Source: Ferruginibacter yonginensis (GTDB lineage Bacteria; Bacteroidota; Bacteroidia; Chitinophagales; Chitinophagaceae). Taken from it: a stretch of 64,000 bases of DNA. Below are positions 24,018 through 34,112 of the stretch, one piece after another. The stretch is taken from positions 310,001 through 374,000 of the forward strand of contig NZ_JBHSCZ010000002.1 of the NCBI RefSeq assembly GCF_042651465.1, written 5' to 3'. The number at the start of each line of letters is the position of its first letter. Positions within the stretch are counted from its first letter, which is position 1. The notes under the pieces are model-generated. The model had not been told where the DNA came from, did not search any database, and saw only the letters and a program-made list of their open reading frames with translations. The position numbers and the translations under genes were made by a program.

Positions 24018-26510
24018 TTACCCCTTACTTTCATTAAATTTTATAGCCGCCTCGGCCATTTTTATTTCGCTGTAACTAAACGTGGGTAAGGCTGCTTTAA
24101 TTTCAGTAAGGCTAGTATAAGCTTTGTCGTTTAATACTGCTGCAATTGCTGTAACATGTGCTGGTTGTAAAAACTGATGCACATCTACCAAACCTTTTTC
24201 TATAAATGCAGTTATATGCCCTTCAATGGTTGCCACTGTAAGTTGGCGTATGGTAGCAATTTCAATAATGGTTTTGCCTTGTTGAAATAATTCAAAGGTT
24301 GATTGTTTGGTATCAACCTTTTTAGCTGTAGCAGCAGCTTTGGGTTTGGTTGTTTTTTTTGTTTTGGTAGTGGTGTTTAATGCAGCTGCTGGGCTTTCAA
24401 TTTGGTGTTCGTCGCAATAATCAACAACGGCTTTAATAATTTCATCACCATACTTATCAACCTTGGCTTTTCCAAAACCATTTATTAAAAGTAATGCCCT
24501 ATTGTTGGTTGGCAAAAGTGCACAAATTTCTTTTAAGGTAGCATGCGATGCTAACATGTAAATAGGTTTATCTTCTTGCTTACAAACATCATCTCTCCAT
24601 TGTTTTAGCGTTTCGTATAATGCTGGGTTTGGTACATCTGTCGCCGTTGTTTTTTGCGATGCGGCATAACAAGTAAGGTTAAATTTAGGCTGCACTGCAT
24701 TTAATTTGTGTTGCAAGTAGCTGGTTAATTCAAAAGGTTGTAAACCATACTGCAACATGTAGTGGGTTAAATGAGTAGCTTGTGCCAACTCATTCAATGG
24801 CTCGTTAATAGCATCTGCCACTTCTCTAAATTCTGTTATAATTGGATGCTTTTTTACTGCTTCTAAAATTGCCGCAAACTTTGGTATAAAATGGTTAACT
24901 GCAGCGGTAATTCTTGTTTGTAGGCTGATGTTAAGCTCAACTACTGGTTGCTCTTTTAACAGCGTATTTATTTGGCGAACAAATTTTAACCCGTTCATTT
25001 TTTCAGGAGCAAAACTTTCTCTAAGGTTCGTAATCCAATCTAAAGCGCCATTATTCAACTTTGCCCTGTGTATGTTTGATTGTACTTGCAGCACATCCAA
25101 CACATCAGCTACGGCATTAAACGTAAACATATCTTCTAACAGTTGTTGTGTATAAAGTTGTCGAGCACCTTCAAATCGCTCTTCTAACGACCCTCGGTGG
25201 GTAAGGCTTTGTTGGCCTTTGTTAACACTGCTATTGCTATAAATAGCCGTTGCTGGTATTTTTGACAATAACACTATTCCCTCTAAACTTGTACATCGGC
25301 TAAGGGCAACGTACACTTGTCCGCTACTAAATGCTGCGCCAGCATCTATCATCACTTTATCAAATGTAAGCCCTTGGCTTTTATGTATGGTAATTGCCCA
25401 TGCCAACCGGAGAGGGTATTGCCGAAAAGTACCTACTACCTCTTGCACCAGTTTACCATCGGTTCGGTTAAGTGTGTAACGACTGTTTTCCCATTGCTCT
25501 TTGTATACTTCAATACGTTCGCCATTACAATCAACAATTACGGTATCATCATTTAAGGTATCAACAATACCAATTTTGCCGTTGAAATATTTTTTTTCAG
25601 GACCATCATTTTTAATAAACATCACCTGTGCTCCTTTTTTTAACACTAAAGCAACATCAGCAGGGTATTGGTTTTCAGGAAAATCATCTTCTATAATAGC
25701 TTTAAATGTGTAGGCCGGTGATAGTAATCTTTCTAATTCAGTATTGTTAATAAGATTGGCTTGGTTGTTATGCGATGTAAGGGTTATAAATTTATCATCA
25801 CTATACGGTTGAAAACCGGGAATATATCGCTCATGTAAACTTTCAAAATCTTCTTCGGACATATTATTGGTGCGTACATTATTGAGCAAATCAACAAAAC
25901 GTTGTTCTTTTTGTCGGTAAATTGTATTCAGTTCAATTAAAATAGGCTGCTGCTCTTTAATTGCATAACTATCAAAAAAGAAAGGTGATTCGTAATACTC
26001 TTGTAAGATGCTCCACTCGTGGTTTTGAGCAACAGGTGGTAGCTGATGTAAATCGCCAATACATAATAATTGTACACCACCAAAAGCGGTGCTGTAATTG
26101 CGACGCACACTACGTAATAGGGTATCAATAGCATCAATAACATCGCTACGTACCATACTTATTTCATCAATCACCAACAATTCCATTTTGCGAAGTAGTT
26201 GCAGGCGTTGGTTATTGTATTTCATTTTCTTCAGCAATTCATCTCTACCCACAGCTGTTGGTATAAACGGATGAAAAGGCAATTGAAACAAACTATGTAA
26301 CGTAACGCCGGCAGCATTAATGGCTGCAACACCTGTTGGGGCGGCTACTACAATATTTTTTATACAATGTTCTTTTAAATATTTTAAGAAGGTTGTTTTA
26401 CCTGTACCTGCCTTACCGGTAAGAAAAATATTTTCAGCCGTTTCGGTAATAAATTTATAGGCTAGTTCAAACCTTTCGTTACGTTCAATGGGAGAAGCCG
26501 CTGTTGTCAT
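24018..26510 (-). CDS. Pif1/RecD-like helicase with C-terminal HRDC and HTH domains
   Basis: The 830-residue protein begins with a superfamily 1 helicase of the Pif1 type: Walker A GKAGTGKTT (32-40), Walker B VIDEISMV (113-120), and TIHKSQGLTFDKVMIDAGAA followed by GQVYVALSRC (motifs V and VI). After about residue 470 come spacer regions, then a probable HRDC domain (about 640-710, with IYMLASHATLKEICALLP and LINGFGKAKVDKYG). A linker rich in Thr and Lys leads to a C-terminal helix-turn-helix domain (about 740-830) like that at the end of RecQ. It should unwind DNA 5' to 3' and bind forks or branched DNA. The ssb gene lies 120 bases upstream, with a probable terminator between. Confidence 0.88.
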   Translation of the reverse strand: MTTAASPIERNERFELAYKFITETAENIFLTGKAGTGKTTFLKYLKEHCIKNIVVAAPTGVAAINAAGVTLHSLFQLPFHPFIPTAVGRDELLKKMKYNNQRLQLLRKMELLVIDEISMVRSDVIDAIDTLLRSVRRNYSTAFGGVQLLCIGDLHQLPPVAQNHEWSILQEYYESPFFFDSYAIKEQQPILIELNTIYRQKEQRFVDLLNNVRTNNMSEEDFESLHERYIPGFQPYSDDKFITLTSHNNQANLINNTELERLLSPAYTFKAIIEDDFPENQYPADVALVLKKGAQVMFIKNDGPEKKYFNGKIGIVDTLNDDTVIVDCNGERIEVYKEQWENSRYTLNRTDGKLVQEVVGTFRQYPLRLAWAITIHKSQGLTFDKVMIDAGAAFSSGQVYVALSRCTSLEGIVLLSKIPATAIYSNSSVNKGQQSLTHRGSLEERFEGARQLYTQQLLEDMFTFNAVADVLDVLQVQSNIHRAKLNNGALDWITNLRESFAPEKMNGLKFVRQINTLLKEQPVVELNISLQTRITAAVNHFIPKFAAILEAVKKHPIITEFREVADAINEPLNELAQATHLTHYMLQYGLQPFELTSYLQHKLNAVQPKFNLTCYAASQKTTATDVPNPALYETLKQWRDDVCKQEDKPIYMLASHATLKEICALLPTNNRALLLINGFGKAKVDKYGDEIIKAVVDYCDEHQIESPAAALNTTTKTKKTTKPKAAATAKKVDTKQSTFELFQQGKTIIEIATIRQLTVATIEGHITAFIEKGLVDVHQFLQPAHVTAIAAVLNDKAYTSLTEIKAALPTFSYSEIKMAEAAIKFNESKG

Positions 26511-26542
26511 AAATTAAATACAAAACATCAATCAAAAAAATA

Positions 26543-26579
26543 GAAGCAGCCCGGATTGTTTTACCAACCAAACTGCTTC
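26543..26579 (-). terminator. Probable terminator between ssb and the helicase gene
   Basis: GAAGCAG and CTGCTTC form a 7-bp stem with extra possible pairing inside a 23-base loop. On the minus strand the hairpin is followed by TATTTTTTT. Confidence 0.6.
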
Positions 26580-26630
26580 AAAGATACCATCAAATAAACC
26601 CTATTTGGTATTTATTTGTGTGGCTTTTTA

Positions 26631-26984
26631 TTAAGCTACCATACCTGTTGTGGCTTTACTTAATAATAACAACTCTGTTATTTGAATTTCAGTAACATAC
26701 TTTTTATTACCTTCTTTATCAGTATAATTTCTGTTTACCAATTTACCTTCAATAGCAACTTCCGTTCCTTTCAATAAAAAACGCTCAGCAATATCTGCTA
26801 CTTTACCCCATGCAATTACGTTGTGCCATTGTGTTTCTGTAACACGTTCGCCCTTAGCATTTTTGTACTGCTCGTTGGTAGCGATAGAAAAACGTACTAG
26901 TTTTTTTCCGCTCTCTGTGTTTCTTACTTCTGGTGCGTTACCTAAATTTCCAATCAATTGAACTTTGTTTTTTAATGCGTACAT
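26631..26984 (-). CDS. ssb: Single-stranded DNA-binding protein
   Basis: The 117-residue OB-fold protein has the SSB landmarks NKVQLIGNLGNAPEVRNTES, VRFSIATNEQYKNAKGE, ETQWHNVIAWGKVADIAERF and LLKGTEVAIEGKLVNRNYTD. It is short: it ends soon after the OB domain, without the usual disordered tail and the acidic DDDIPF-type tip that recruits partner proteins. It may be a second SSB used for repair or competence, not the main replicative one. The neighbouring Pif1-like helicase fits a DNA-repair role. Confidence 0.92.
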   Translation of the reverse strand: MYALKNKVQLIGNLGNAPEVRNTESGKKLVRFSIATNEQYKNAKGERVTETQWHNVIAWGKVADIAERFLLKGTEVAIEGKLVNRNYTDKEGNKKYVTEIQITELLLLSKATTGMVA

Positions 26985-27197
26985 TTTTTTAGATTTTGTG
27001 CTTCACTCGTATTAAGTGTTGCGGTTTTAAAATTTTATTTATTTCAGCCAACCCTTCTATCGGATTGACAATGCAAAGATGCAGTTGCCCAAAAGCGGTA
27101 CTCGTATTTTAACCGTTTATTGTTGTATATAGCCGTTTGTAAACGGTTGTACATATAAAAATTTTTATATTTATGTTCCAAAACCAATATCCACCGT

Positions 27198-27572
27198 ATG
27201 ATATCTACAAAAACACCTACCACTTGTTTGAGTTGCGGCAGTACTGTAAAAGGCAGGGCCGACAAAAAATTTTGTAATGATTATTGTAGAAATGAATATA
27301 ATAATCGACTTAAATCAACCACCACAAACTTGGTACGCAACATTAATAATGCCCTAGGCAAAAACAGGCGTATTTTAGAAGCCCTACTTGTAAATAATGA
27401 GGAAACCGCAAAAGTTACGGGTGAAAAATTATTGAGCCACGGTTTTCAATTTAAATACAGTACCCATACATACACCAATAAAAAAGGTAACGTGTATTGC
27501 TTTTGTTATGATATGGGTTATTTAGCACTAGAAAATGATTGGTACTTGGTGGTGAAGCGTAAAGAAGCATAA
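27198..27572 (+). CDS. Zinc-ribbon protein of unknown function
   Basis: The 124-residue protein opens with a four-Cys zinc ribbon, CLSCGSTVKGRADKKFCNDY then CRNEYNN, of the kind found in small nucleic-acid-binding proteins. A helical stretch follows (LVRNINNALGKNRRILEALL), and then a beta-rich end with FKYSTHTYTNKKGNVYCFCY. It has no signal peptide. Homologues seem widespread in Bacteroidota, but I know no function for them. It is divergent from ssb and the helicase; a nucleic-acid role is an inference from the zinc ribbon. Confidence 0.75.
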   Translation: MISTKTPTTCLSCGSTVKGRADKKFCNDYCRNEYNNRLKSTTTNLVRNINNALGKNRRILEALLVNNEETAKVTGEKLLSHGFQFKYSTHTYTNKKGNVYCFCYDMGYLALENDWYLVVKRKEA

Positions 27573-27668
27573 TGGCTTTTTAGATTTATTGTTTTAATTT
27601 ACTCTTTTAATTTATATAGAATCAACCAATTGGATTCTAACAACACTTTTATACAGTAAATTATTTCA

Positions 27669-30191
27669 ATGAAAAAGTATTGCTTATTTATGATTACACT
27701 TTGTTGTGTTACCGTTTCGGTTGCACAATTAAAAAGTCCGGAAGCTTTTTTAGGTTACCCATTAGGTAGCAGGTACACGGCACACCATCAAGTAGTTGAT
27801 TATTTTTTGTATGTAAGCAAAACAATGGATACCCAATGTAAGTTGGTGCAATATGGTACAACAAATGAGCACAGGCCATTATACCTTGCGTTTGTTTCAT
27901 CTGATAAAAATATTGCCAATCTTGAAAAAATTAGGGTTAATAATATTCAGTTAGTCAACAATAATACTGAGGCAAATACTAATAGCCCGAGTATTGTTTG
28001 GTTGAGTTATAATGTACATGGTAACGAAACATCTTCTACTGAAGCTGCTATGCTTACGTTATACGAATTACTAAATACTTCAAATACACAAAGCAAACAA
28101 TGGCTACAAAATACGGTGGTAATTATTGACCCTTGTTTAAATCCTGATGGTAGGGAGCGATATGTAAATTGGTTTAATGGTATAGTTGGCAGCCAATACA
28201 ATGCATCGCTCAACGCAAGAGAACATCGTGAGCCTTGGCCGGGTGGCAGAACCAACCACTATAATTTTGACCTTAATAGAGATTGGGCTTGGCAAACACA
28301 AACAGAAAGTATGAGCCGTATTCAGCAATACCAACTATGGATGCCACAAATACATGTTGATTTTCACGAACAAGGTATTAACCAACCCTATTACTTTGCA
28401 CCTGCAGCAAAACCATATCACCAAGCCATTACCAAATGGCAAAAAGATTTTCAAGTAATAGTGGGTAAAAACCATGCAGGCTATTTTGATAAAAACAACT
28501 GGCTTTATTTTACCAAGGAAACCTTCGATTTGTTCTACCCATCTTACGGCGACACCTACCCTTTGTACAATGGCGCTATAGGTATGACATACGAGCAAGG
28601 TGGCGGACCTGCTGGCGGTTTAGCAGCAACAACTGATGAAGGCGATACCCTTACATTAACAGATAGAATAATGCACCACTTTACAACGGGTATGAGTACA
28701 GTTGAAACCGCATCAAAAAACAATGGATTATTAATGGCCGCTTTTCAAAAATATTATAAAGCAGCCAACAACGGTGAAGTAGGTACTTATAAAACATACA
28801 TCATTAAAACAAGTGATGATGATATGCCTAAAATAAAATCGCTGTTACAACTGCTTCAAAAAAACGGTATCAGTTATGGTACTACCAACCCAACAAATAG
28901 CAACGGCTTTAATTATTTTACTCAAAAAAATGAATCGTTCAGTATCAATAAAAATGATATTGTTATTACGGCAGCACAATCAAAAGCAACTTTATTAAAT
29001 GTATTGTTTGAGCCAAATGCCATTTTAGAAGATTCTGCAACATATGATATCACCGCATGGGCTTTGCCATATGTATACGGTGTACAATGTTATGCCACTA
29101 CACAAAAACTAGCGGTTAACAATAATACCAGCACTGCTTTTGTACCCAACAGTAATAATGATGTATATGGGTATGTGCTCAAATGGCAAGCTGTAAATAG
29201 TGCTTCAACAGTAGCTGCATTGTTTCAAAAAGGTATTAAACTACGCTATGCTGAAAAAGATTTTGATGCAAACGGACAATCATTTAAAGCCGGCGCAATT
29301 ATCATCTTAAAAAAAGGTAATGAAAGTTTTGGCAACAATTTATGGCCAACCGTAAAAAATATTTGTGATGCAAATGAGGTTAAAATGTTTGCAGTAAACT
29401 CTGGCATGGTTGATAAAGGGGCTGATTTTGGTAGCGAAGCAGTGCACCCAATACAAGCACCAAGGGTTGCCTTATTAACTGGCGAAAATGTAAATGCTAA
29501 TGCTGCCGGTGAAGTTTGGCATTTTTTTGATAATGTATTGCACTACCCTATTACGTTAATAAATGCTAACAATGTAAACCGTATTAATTGGAGTGTAATT
29601 GATGTTTTAATAATGCCCGATGGAAGGTATAATTTTTTAAATGATAAAGATGATGCAAAGGCTTTTGAACAATGGATAAAAAATGGTGGTAGGGTGGTTG
29701 CATTAGAAAGTGCTGTTGCACAATTATCAAAACAAGAATGGAGCAGCATTAAAGCAAAAAAAACAGATGGCGATGATGATACAAATTATGTAAATAAAAA
29801 CAGCTATGATGCTTTGGTGAATTATAACGACAGAGAACGCAGCGCCATCAGCAATTACACACCTGGTGCAATTTTTAAAGTAGCAGTTGATAATAGTCAC
29901 CCTTTAATGTATGGTTACCCTAATTTTTATTACACCTTAAAAATGGATGATGTGGTGTATGAATTTGTAAAAGAGGGTGGCTGGAATATAGGTGTTATAA
30001 AAAAAGAAAATGCAGTTGCAGGGTTTGTAGGTAAAAAACTAGCCCCCAAATTAAAAGATGGATTGCTGTTTAGTGCTCAGGAGTTAGGCGGTGGCACTGT
30101 AACATACCTTACTGATAATGTTATGTTTCGTAGCTTTTGGGAAAACGGCAAATTGATGTTATGCAACGCAGTGTTTTTTGTTGGACAATAA
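27669..30191 (+). CDS. Secreted M14 family zinc carboxypeptidase
   Basis: The 840-residue protein has an export signal (MKKYCLFMITLCCVTVSVAQ) and an N-terminal M14 peptidase domain. The zinc ligands are His117 and Glu120 in NVHGNETSSTEAAM and His233 in VDFHEQG; LNPDGRERYVNWF and DLNRDWAW are substrate-binding motifs. The likely catalytic Glu is in IGMTYEQGGGPAGG, about residue 310. The remaining 500 residues are beta-rich, including a glutamine-amidotransferase-like segment around VALLTGENVNAN. It should trim peptides in the periplasm or outside the cell. A strong terminator follows. Confidence 0.9.
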   Translation: MKKYCLFMITLCCVTVSVAQLKSPEAFLGYPLGSRYTAHHQVVDYFLYVSKTMDTQCKLVQYGTTNEHRPLYLAFVSSDKNIANLEKIRVNNIQLVNNNTEANTNSPSIVWLSYNVHGNETSSTEAAMLTLYELLNTSNTQSKQWLQNTVVIIDPCLNPDGRERYVNWFNGIVGSQYNASLNAREHREPWPGGRTNHYNFDLNRDWAWQTQTESMSRIQQYQLWMPQIHVDFHEQGINQPYYFAPAAKPYHQAITKWQKDFQVIVGKNHAGYFDKNNWLYFTKETFDLFYPSYGDTYPLYNGAIGMTYEQGGGPAGGLAATTDEGDTLTLTDRIMHHFTTGMSTVETASKNNGLLMAAFQKYYKAANNGEVGTYKTYIIKTSDDDMPKIKSLLQLLQKNGISYGTTNPTNSNGFNYFTQKNESFSINKNDIVITAAQSKATLLNVLFEPNAILEDSATYDITAWALPYVYGVQCYATTQKLAVNNNTSTAFVPNSNNDVYGYVLKWQAVNSASTVAALFQKGIKLRYAEKDFDANGQSFKAGAIIILKKGNESFGNNLWPTVKNICDANEVKMFAVNSGMVDKGADFGSEAVHPIQAPRVALLTGENVNANAAGEVWHFFDNVLHYPITLINANNVNRINWSVIDVLIMPDGRYNFLNDKDDAKAFEQWIKNGGRVVALESAVAQLSKQEWSSIKAKKTDGDDDTNYVNKNSYDALVNYNDRERSAISNYTPGAIFKVAVDNSHPLMYGYPNFYYTLKMDDVVYEFVKEGGWNIGVIKKENAVAGFVGKKLAPKLKDGLLFSAQELGGGTVTYLTDNVMFRSFWENGKLMLCNAVFFVGQ

Positions 30192-30206
30192 ACAATAATT
30201 TTTTAG

Positions 30207-30242
30207 AAAAAGGGCTTTCTCTTGATTGAGAAAGCCTTTTTT
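30207..30242. terminator. Shared terminator between the M14 peptidase and the histidine kinase
   Basis: AAAAAGGGCTTTCTC pairs with GAGAAAGCCTTTTTT, with one G-T pair, around a six-base loop. It lies between convergent genes. Confidence 0.9.
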
Positions 30243-30245
30243 GTT

Positions 30246-31637
30246 TTACACATTATGAGGTAAATAAATAGAAAAAGTGGCTCCATTACCCAACGAACTA
30301 GTTGCATGTATATAACCACCATGTGCATCAATTATTTTTTTTACAATTGATAAACCTATGCCATTACCTTCAAAAGTTTCTTTATCGTTTAAGCGATGAA
30401 AAATTTTAAAAATCCGGTTTTCATATTGTGGTTCAAAACCAATACCATTGTCAATAAAACTAATACAGTGGTAGGCTTTGTTGTTATTGGTAATAAATTG
30501 AGGTAACACATCTTGCTCAATAAAACTCGATGTTATGTTTATAATTGGCTTTACTTGTGGTTTACTAAATTTTATGGCGTTTGAAAGTAAGTTGGTAAAC
30601 ACCTGCTCTATTTGATATTGCACCACATTTAAACTTGGCAAAGGCGCTGCTTTTATAATGGCCTGCTTTTCATTAATTAATATTTCTAATTGTGATGTTG
30701 CAACGGTTAATACATTATTTAAGTCAACACTTTCCGTTGTAGCCGTTTCGTTGCTTGATTGAGCATACGATAAAATATCTAAAATTAATTGCTGCATACG
30801 CTTTGCCGAACGTACAATTCTATTAAAATAATCTTTCGCTTTATCACTCATACTAGGCTCAACATCTTGTATACGAGAAATAAAGGTTTGTATTTTTCGT
30901 AGCGGCTCTTGTAAATCATGACTGGCCACATAGGCAAATTGCGCCAACTCAGTATTTGATTTTTCTAAGATGATGTTTGACGCTCTTAAATCATTTTGTA
31001 ACTGGTTTGATTTTTTTAGTTCGGCTATGATTTTTAAATAAGAAAATATAAGTAACGTAATTGCAAATATGGATAATAACGCCATGTTGATTGGCGCAAA
31101 ATATACTGAGTTATTTAAAGTGGTAATACGTTGGTTAAGCAATCTGTCTTCTTCATGTATCATTAAAGCTGATAACAGCCTTGCCTCATCCATTACAATT
31201 TTTCCTTTTAACAATAAGGCATTCACCCCTTCTTTAGATTTTTGTGCACTATCCCTTAGTTTAAATACACTCATTCGCTCATTGGTAATACTTGTTAATT
31301 GTTGTAATTGTTGCTTTTGTTTAGGGTTATCTGCTACCAATGAATCGAGTATATGTAAAGTGACAGGTATTTGTTGTTGTGCTTCAAAATATGGTAATAA
31401 ATAACTACTATCTTTTGTAATAATAAAACCTCTATTTGCCGTTTCAGCATCTTTTAAATACGATAAATTTTGTTCTATTTCCGTTTTTACAAAACTCGTA
31501 TGGTTTACGAGCAGGGCATTTTCAATTAATTGCTTGTTTTTTAAATATGAAAATATAGACAGTGAAGCCAAAGCAACAACCGCTAGTAGAAATATAATTT
31601 TTATTGGTGTTAAATTATCTTTCGAAAATAATTTCAT
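30246..31637 (-). CDS. CHASE3-type sensor histidine kinase
   Basis: The 463-residue kinase has an N-terminal helix (about 12-32), a helical periplasmic CHASE3-like domain (about 35-180, with the typical YLKDAETANRGFIITKDSSY) and a second helix (about 181-200). A coiled-coil leads to HisKA with His240 in FAYVASHDLQEPLRKI. The HATPase domain has NLLSNAIKF, FIDNGIGFEP and GNGIGLSIVKKI. The phospho-acceptor region resembles the phytochrome-like SHDLQEPLR group, common in Bacteroidota. It should sense an extracytoplasmic cue. No response regulator is nearby. Confidence 0.93.
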   Translation of the reverse strand: MKLFSKDNLTPIKIIFLLAVVALASLSIFSYLKNKQLIENALLVNHTSFVKTEIEQNLSYLKDAETANRGFIITKDSSYLLPYFEAQQQIPVTLHILDSLVADNPKQKQQLQQLTSITNERMSVFKLRDSAQKSKEGVNALLLKGKIVMDEARLLSALMIHEEDRLLNQRITTLNNSVYFAPINMALLSIFAITLLIFSYLKIIAELKKSNQLQNDLRASNIILEKSNTELAQFAYVASHDLQEPLRKIQTFISRIQDVEPSMSDKAKDYFNRIVRSAKRMQQLILDILSYAQSSNETATTESVDLNNVLTVATSQLEILINEKQAIIKAAPLPSLNVVQYQIEQVFTNLLSNAIKFSKPQVKPIINITSSFIEQDVLPQFITNNNKAYHCISFIDNGIGFEPQYENRIFKIFHRLNDKETFEGNGIGLSIVKKIIDAHGGYIHATSSLGNGATFSIYLPHNV

Positions 31638-31753
31638 GCTTAAGTATTTAAATTCATTGATGGACTAAAAAACCATCTTTATTAATTTGCCAACAAGTTA
31701 AGTAAAGCGATTAAATTTATGATACAATAACGAGTTCACAAAGCTGTAAAAAT

Positions 31754-32539
31754 ATGAGTACACTTCACATTACTACAATACAAAGCATATTACATTGGGA
31801 AGATAAAGAGGCGAACCTACTTATGTTTACTGATAAAATAAATAGTTTACAACAACCAACTCATGTTGTAGTGTTACCCGAAATGTTTACCACCGGTTTT
31901 TCTATGAACACAAGTTTAGCCGAAACAATGGATGGAGCTACAATACAATGGATGCGAACAATAGCACAGCAAAAAAAAGTTATTGTTACTGGTAGTGTAA
32001 TGATACAAGAAGATGATTGTTATTATAACAGGTTAATTTGGATGCAACCAAACGGACAATTGGGTTATTATAACAAACGGCACTTGTTTGGTTTTGGTAA
32101 AGAAGATGCACATTACAAAGCAGGTAATAGTAAATTAATAACCCAAGTAAACGGGTTTAAAATAAATGTACAAATTTGTTACGACCTGCGTTTTCCTGTT
32201 TGGGCTAGGCAAAGCAATGCCAGTGATAGCAAATACGATGTTTTATTGTATGTTGCCAACTGGCCTCAAAAACGCAGCCATGCTTGGAAAACCTTACTCA
32301 CAGCTAGGGCTATTGAAAACCAGTGTTATGTGGTGGGTGTAAATCGTGTAGGTAATGATGGTAATAAAATATACCATAGTGGCAATACTATGGTCGTTGA
32401 TGCTTTGGGAGAAATTTTATACCATGAAGCTGATAAGGAGGCTATACACACCATCACATTACAAAAAGAAACACTTGATGCTGTAAGACAGCAATTTCCA
32501 TTTTTAAAAGATGCAGATGATTTTAATATTTTAGTATAA
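31754..32539 (+). CDS. Omega-amidase / nitrilase family hydrolase (YafV-like)
   Basis: The 261-residue protein has the nitrilase triad: Glu43 in LPEMFTTGFSMN, Lys108 in YYNKRHLF and Cys142 in VQICYDLRFP. The HLFGFGKEDAHYKAG and ICYDLRFPVWAR segments are specific to the YafV/Nit2-type omega-amidases. These hydrolyse 2-oxoglutaramate and 2-oxosuccinamate, clearing by-products of glutamine and asparagine transamination, often linked to methionine salvage. The protein is cytoplasmic. Its stop directly abuts the stop of the convergent S41 peptidase. Confidence 0.92.
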   Translation: MSTLHITTIQSILHWEDKEANLLMFTDKINSLQQPTHVVVLPEMFTTGFSMNTSLAETMDGATIQWMRTIAQQKKVIVTGSVMIQEDDCYYNRLIWMQPNGQLGYYNKRHLFGFGKEDAHYKAGNSKLITQVNGFKINVQICYDLRFPVWARQSNASDSKYDVLLYVANWPQKRSHAWKTLLTARAIENQCYVVGVNRVGNDGNKIYHSGNTMVVDALGEILYHEADKEAIHTITLQKETLDAVRQQFPFLKDADDFNILV

Positions 32540-34021
32540 CTACGGTTGTGTGTTGCTGAATATCATTGAACGAACCACAGCCATTTTTTTATCGTATCCT
32601 TTTAACAAGGCTTCGTAACTAGTAGGCACATATACATCAGGCATAATACCAGTACCTTTTACATTAGGGTGGTTGTATTGCACAAGCCTATACAAAGGCA
32701 AACGTACCCTTATGCCTGTATTGGGTAACTTAACATCGGGGATTATAATACCGTTATTACCATACCATCCGCCGCCAGTTTCTTCACCCACTATAGTCAC
32801 ATCTTTTTGACCCTTAAGCACATTACAAAACAAGGCTGCAGCTGAAAAAGTAGGGCCACTCGTAATCACATATACATTGCCATTAAAGGCTTTACGTTTA
32901 GGAGTGTACCAATGGTTTTCTAAATGTTTAATATGGTATTGACCATTTTTTTTAAATGGTGAAATAAATAACATTTCTACACTATTTAAAAAACCGCCTG
33001 TAATGTATTTACCGTAAGGACCAACACCTCTTGCTGTAGCGTACAACGAATCAGCCACTTTAAATTTTTGTTTACTCACATACCTTGTTAATAAGGTACT
33101 TAAGCCAACCCTGCCGCCACCGTTATTACGAACATCAATCACCAAATGCTGTATATGTTGTTTTCGGATTTTTCTAAATGATCTTCTAAAAAAGGCCCTC
33201 AAATGCCCTTCGGCAAAAGTGTTGATGGTTAATGTGGCGAATTTTTTACTGCTATCAATAGTGAACGATCGGTACTTTAATAACTTATTTACTTTAATAG
33301 GCGTTGCTGTTATAATTTTTTTGGTACTGTCTTTTTTGGTAGAATCTGGTGCCGGTATAAATAATGGAACCATCGCTTTTTGCGCTACTCCATTACTATC
33401 AATATAAGCCACTTCATAGTTTTTGCTAAGCCCGAAAATATTACGATGATAATAGGGAAAATTTGAACTTAACCTAATATAATTTACGTTTTCTGCATAA
33501 CCATCGCTTGGCAAAAAGTCAAGCATGTACTTTATTAATAATTGGTTGGGTATACCATTGATAGCGGTGATCAGCGTACCTCTTTTAAAAATACTGTCTT
33601 TCTTAAAATTGTAATTACCCGTAACGGCCAACGTATCATTCCAAACTTTTAAAAACAAAGGGAAGGTTGCTATGTATTTACCCTTTATCCATTTATCGTA
33701 TTGCTTACTTAAACTTACACTGGTGTGGCCACATTTTATTTTATCAATTACGGGTGCTACAATAAGCCATGCAAATTGTTGCTCCGTCATACTATCCGTA
33801 ATTTTTGCATAGTACGAATCAAAATATTGATCCATTTTTTGTTTGGGGGTATACCAATATAGTGATGGATGTTTTGCCTCGAGGGTTTTACGCAACAAGA
33901 AAAAATCTTTTTTTAGGGCAGTTGCGGCAATTTTTTTAGATGGGCTATACGCTGATTTACTCGTTGTACACGAATACAGTAGTGTGGTGATTAAAAGAAA
34001 AAAGAAAAAACGTATCAGCAT
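32540..34021 (-). CDS. S41 family peptidase lipoprotein
   Basis: The 493-residue protein has a lipoprotein signal peptide with lipobox LYSC (Cys18). Residues 30-110 form an N-terminal helical domain, the middle contains a PDZ-like segment (GTLITAINGIPNQLLIKYML), and the C-terminal tail-specific protease core has VIDVRNNGGG and ITSGPTFSAAALF with the likely nucleophile Ser393, then EETGGG. S41 enzymes degrade proteins from their C-termini. Being lipid-anchored, it acts in the periplasm or at the outer membrane. I did not locate the general-base Lys with confidence. Confidence 0.88.
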   Translation of the reverse strand: MLIRFFFFLLITTLLYSCTTSKSAYSPSKKIAATALKKDFFLLRKTLEAKHPSLYWYTPKQKMDQYFDSYYAKITDSMTEQQFAWLIVAPVIDKIKCGHTSVSLSKQYDKWIKGKYIATFPLFLKVWNDTLAVTGNYNFKKDSIFKRGTLITAINGIPNQLLIKYMLDFLPSDGYAENVNYIRLSSNFPYYHRNIFGLSKNYEVAYIDSNGVAQKAMVPLFIPAPDSTKKDSTKKIITATPIKVNKLLKYRSFTIDSSKKFATLTINTFAEGHLRAFFRRSFRKIRKQHIQHLVIDVRNNGGGRVGLSTLLTRYVSKQKFKVADSLYATARGVGPYGKYITGGFLNSVEMLFISPFKKNGQYHIKHLENHWYTPKRKAFNGNVYVITSGPTFSAAALFCNVLKGQKDVTIVGEETGGGWYGNNGIIIPDVKLPNTGIRVRLPLYRLVQYNHPNVKGTGIMPDVYVPTSYEALLKGYDKKMAVVRSMIFSNTQP

Positions 34022-34081
34022 AAATTCACTTCAAGTTAAAAAGAAAACATTGCTTGTTGTACAAATAACTGTTATAATAAA

Positions 34082-34110
34082 TAAATGCCGTAAGTTTTTT
34101 ACGGCATTTA
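34082..34110 (-). terminator. Terminator after thiL
   Basis: TAAATGCCGTA and TACGGCATTTA form an 11-bp stem around a seven-base loop. It lies just past the thiL stop and upstream of the S41 peptidase gene. T-rich sequence is present on both sides. Confidence 0.8.
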
Positions 34111-34112
34111 TT

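Noticed and set aside
27618..27639. Inverted repeat AGAATC/GATTCT before the M14 peptidase gene
   Set aside because: Short arms around a nine-base spacer, no link to a promoter element, and common by chance in AT-rich DNA.
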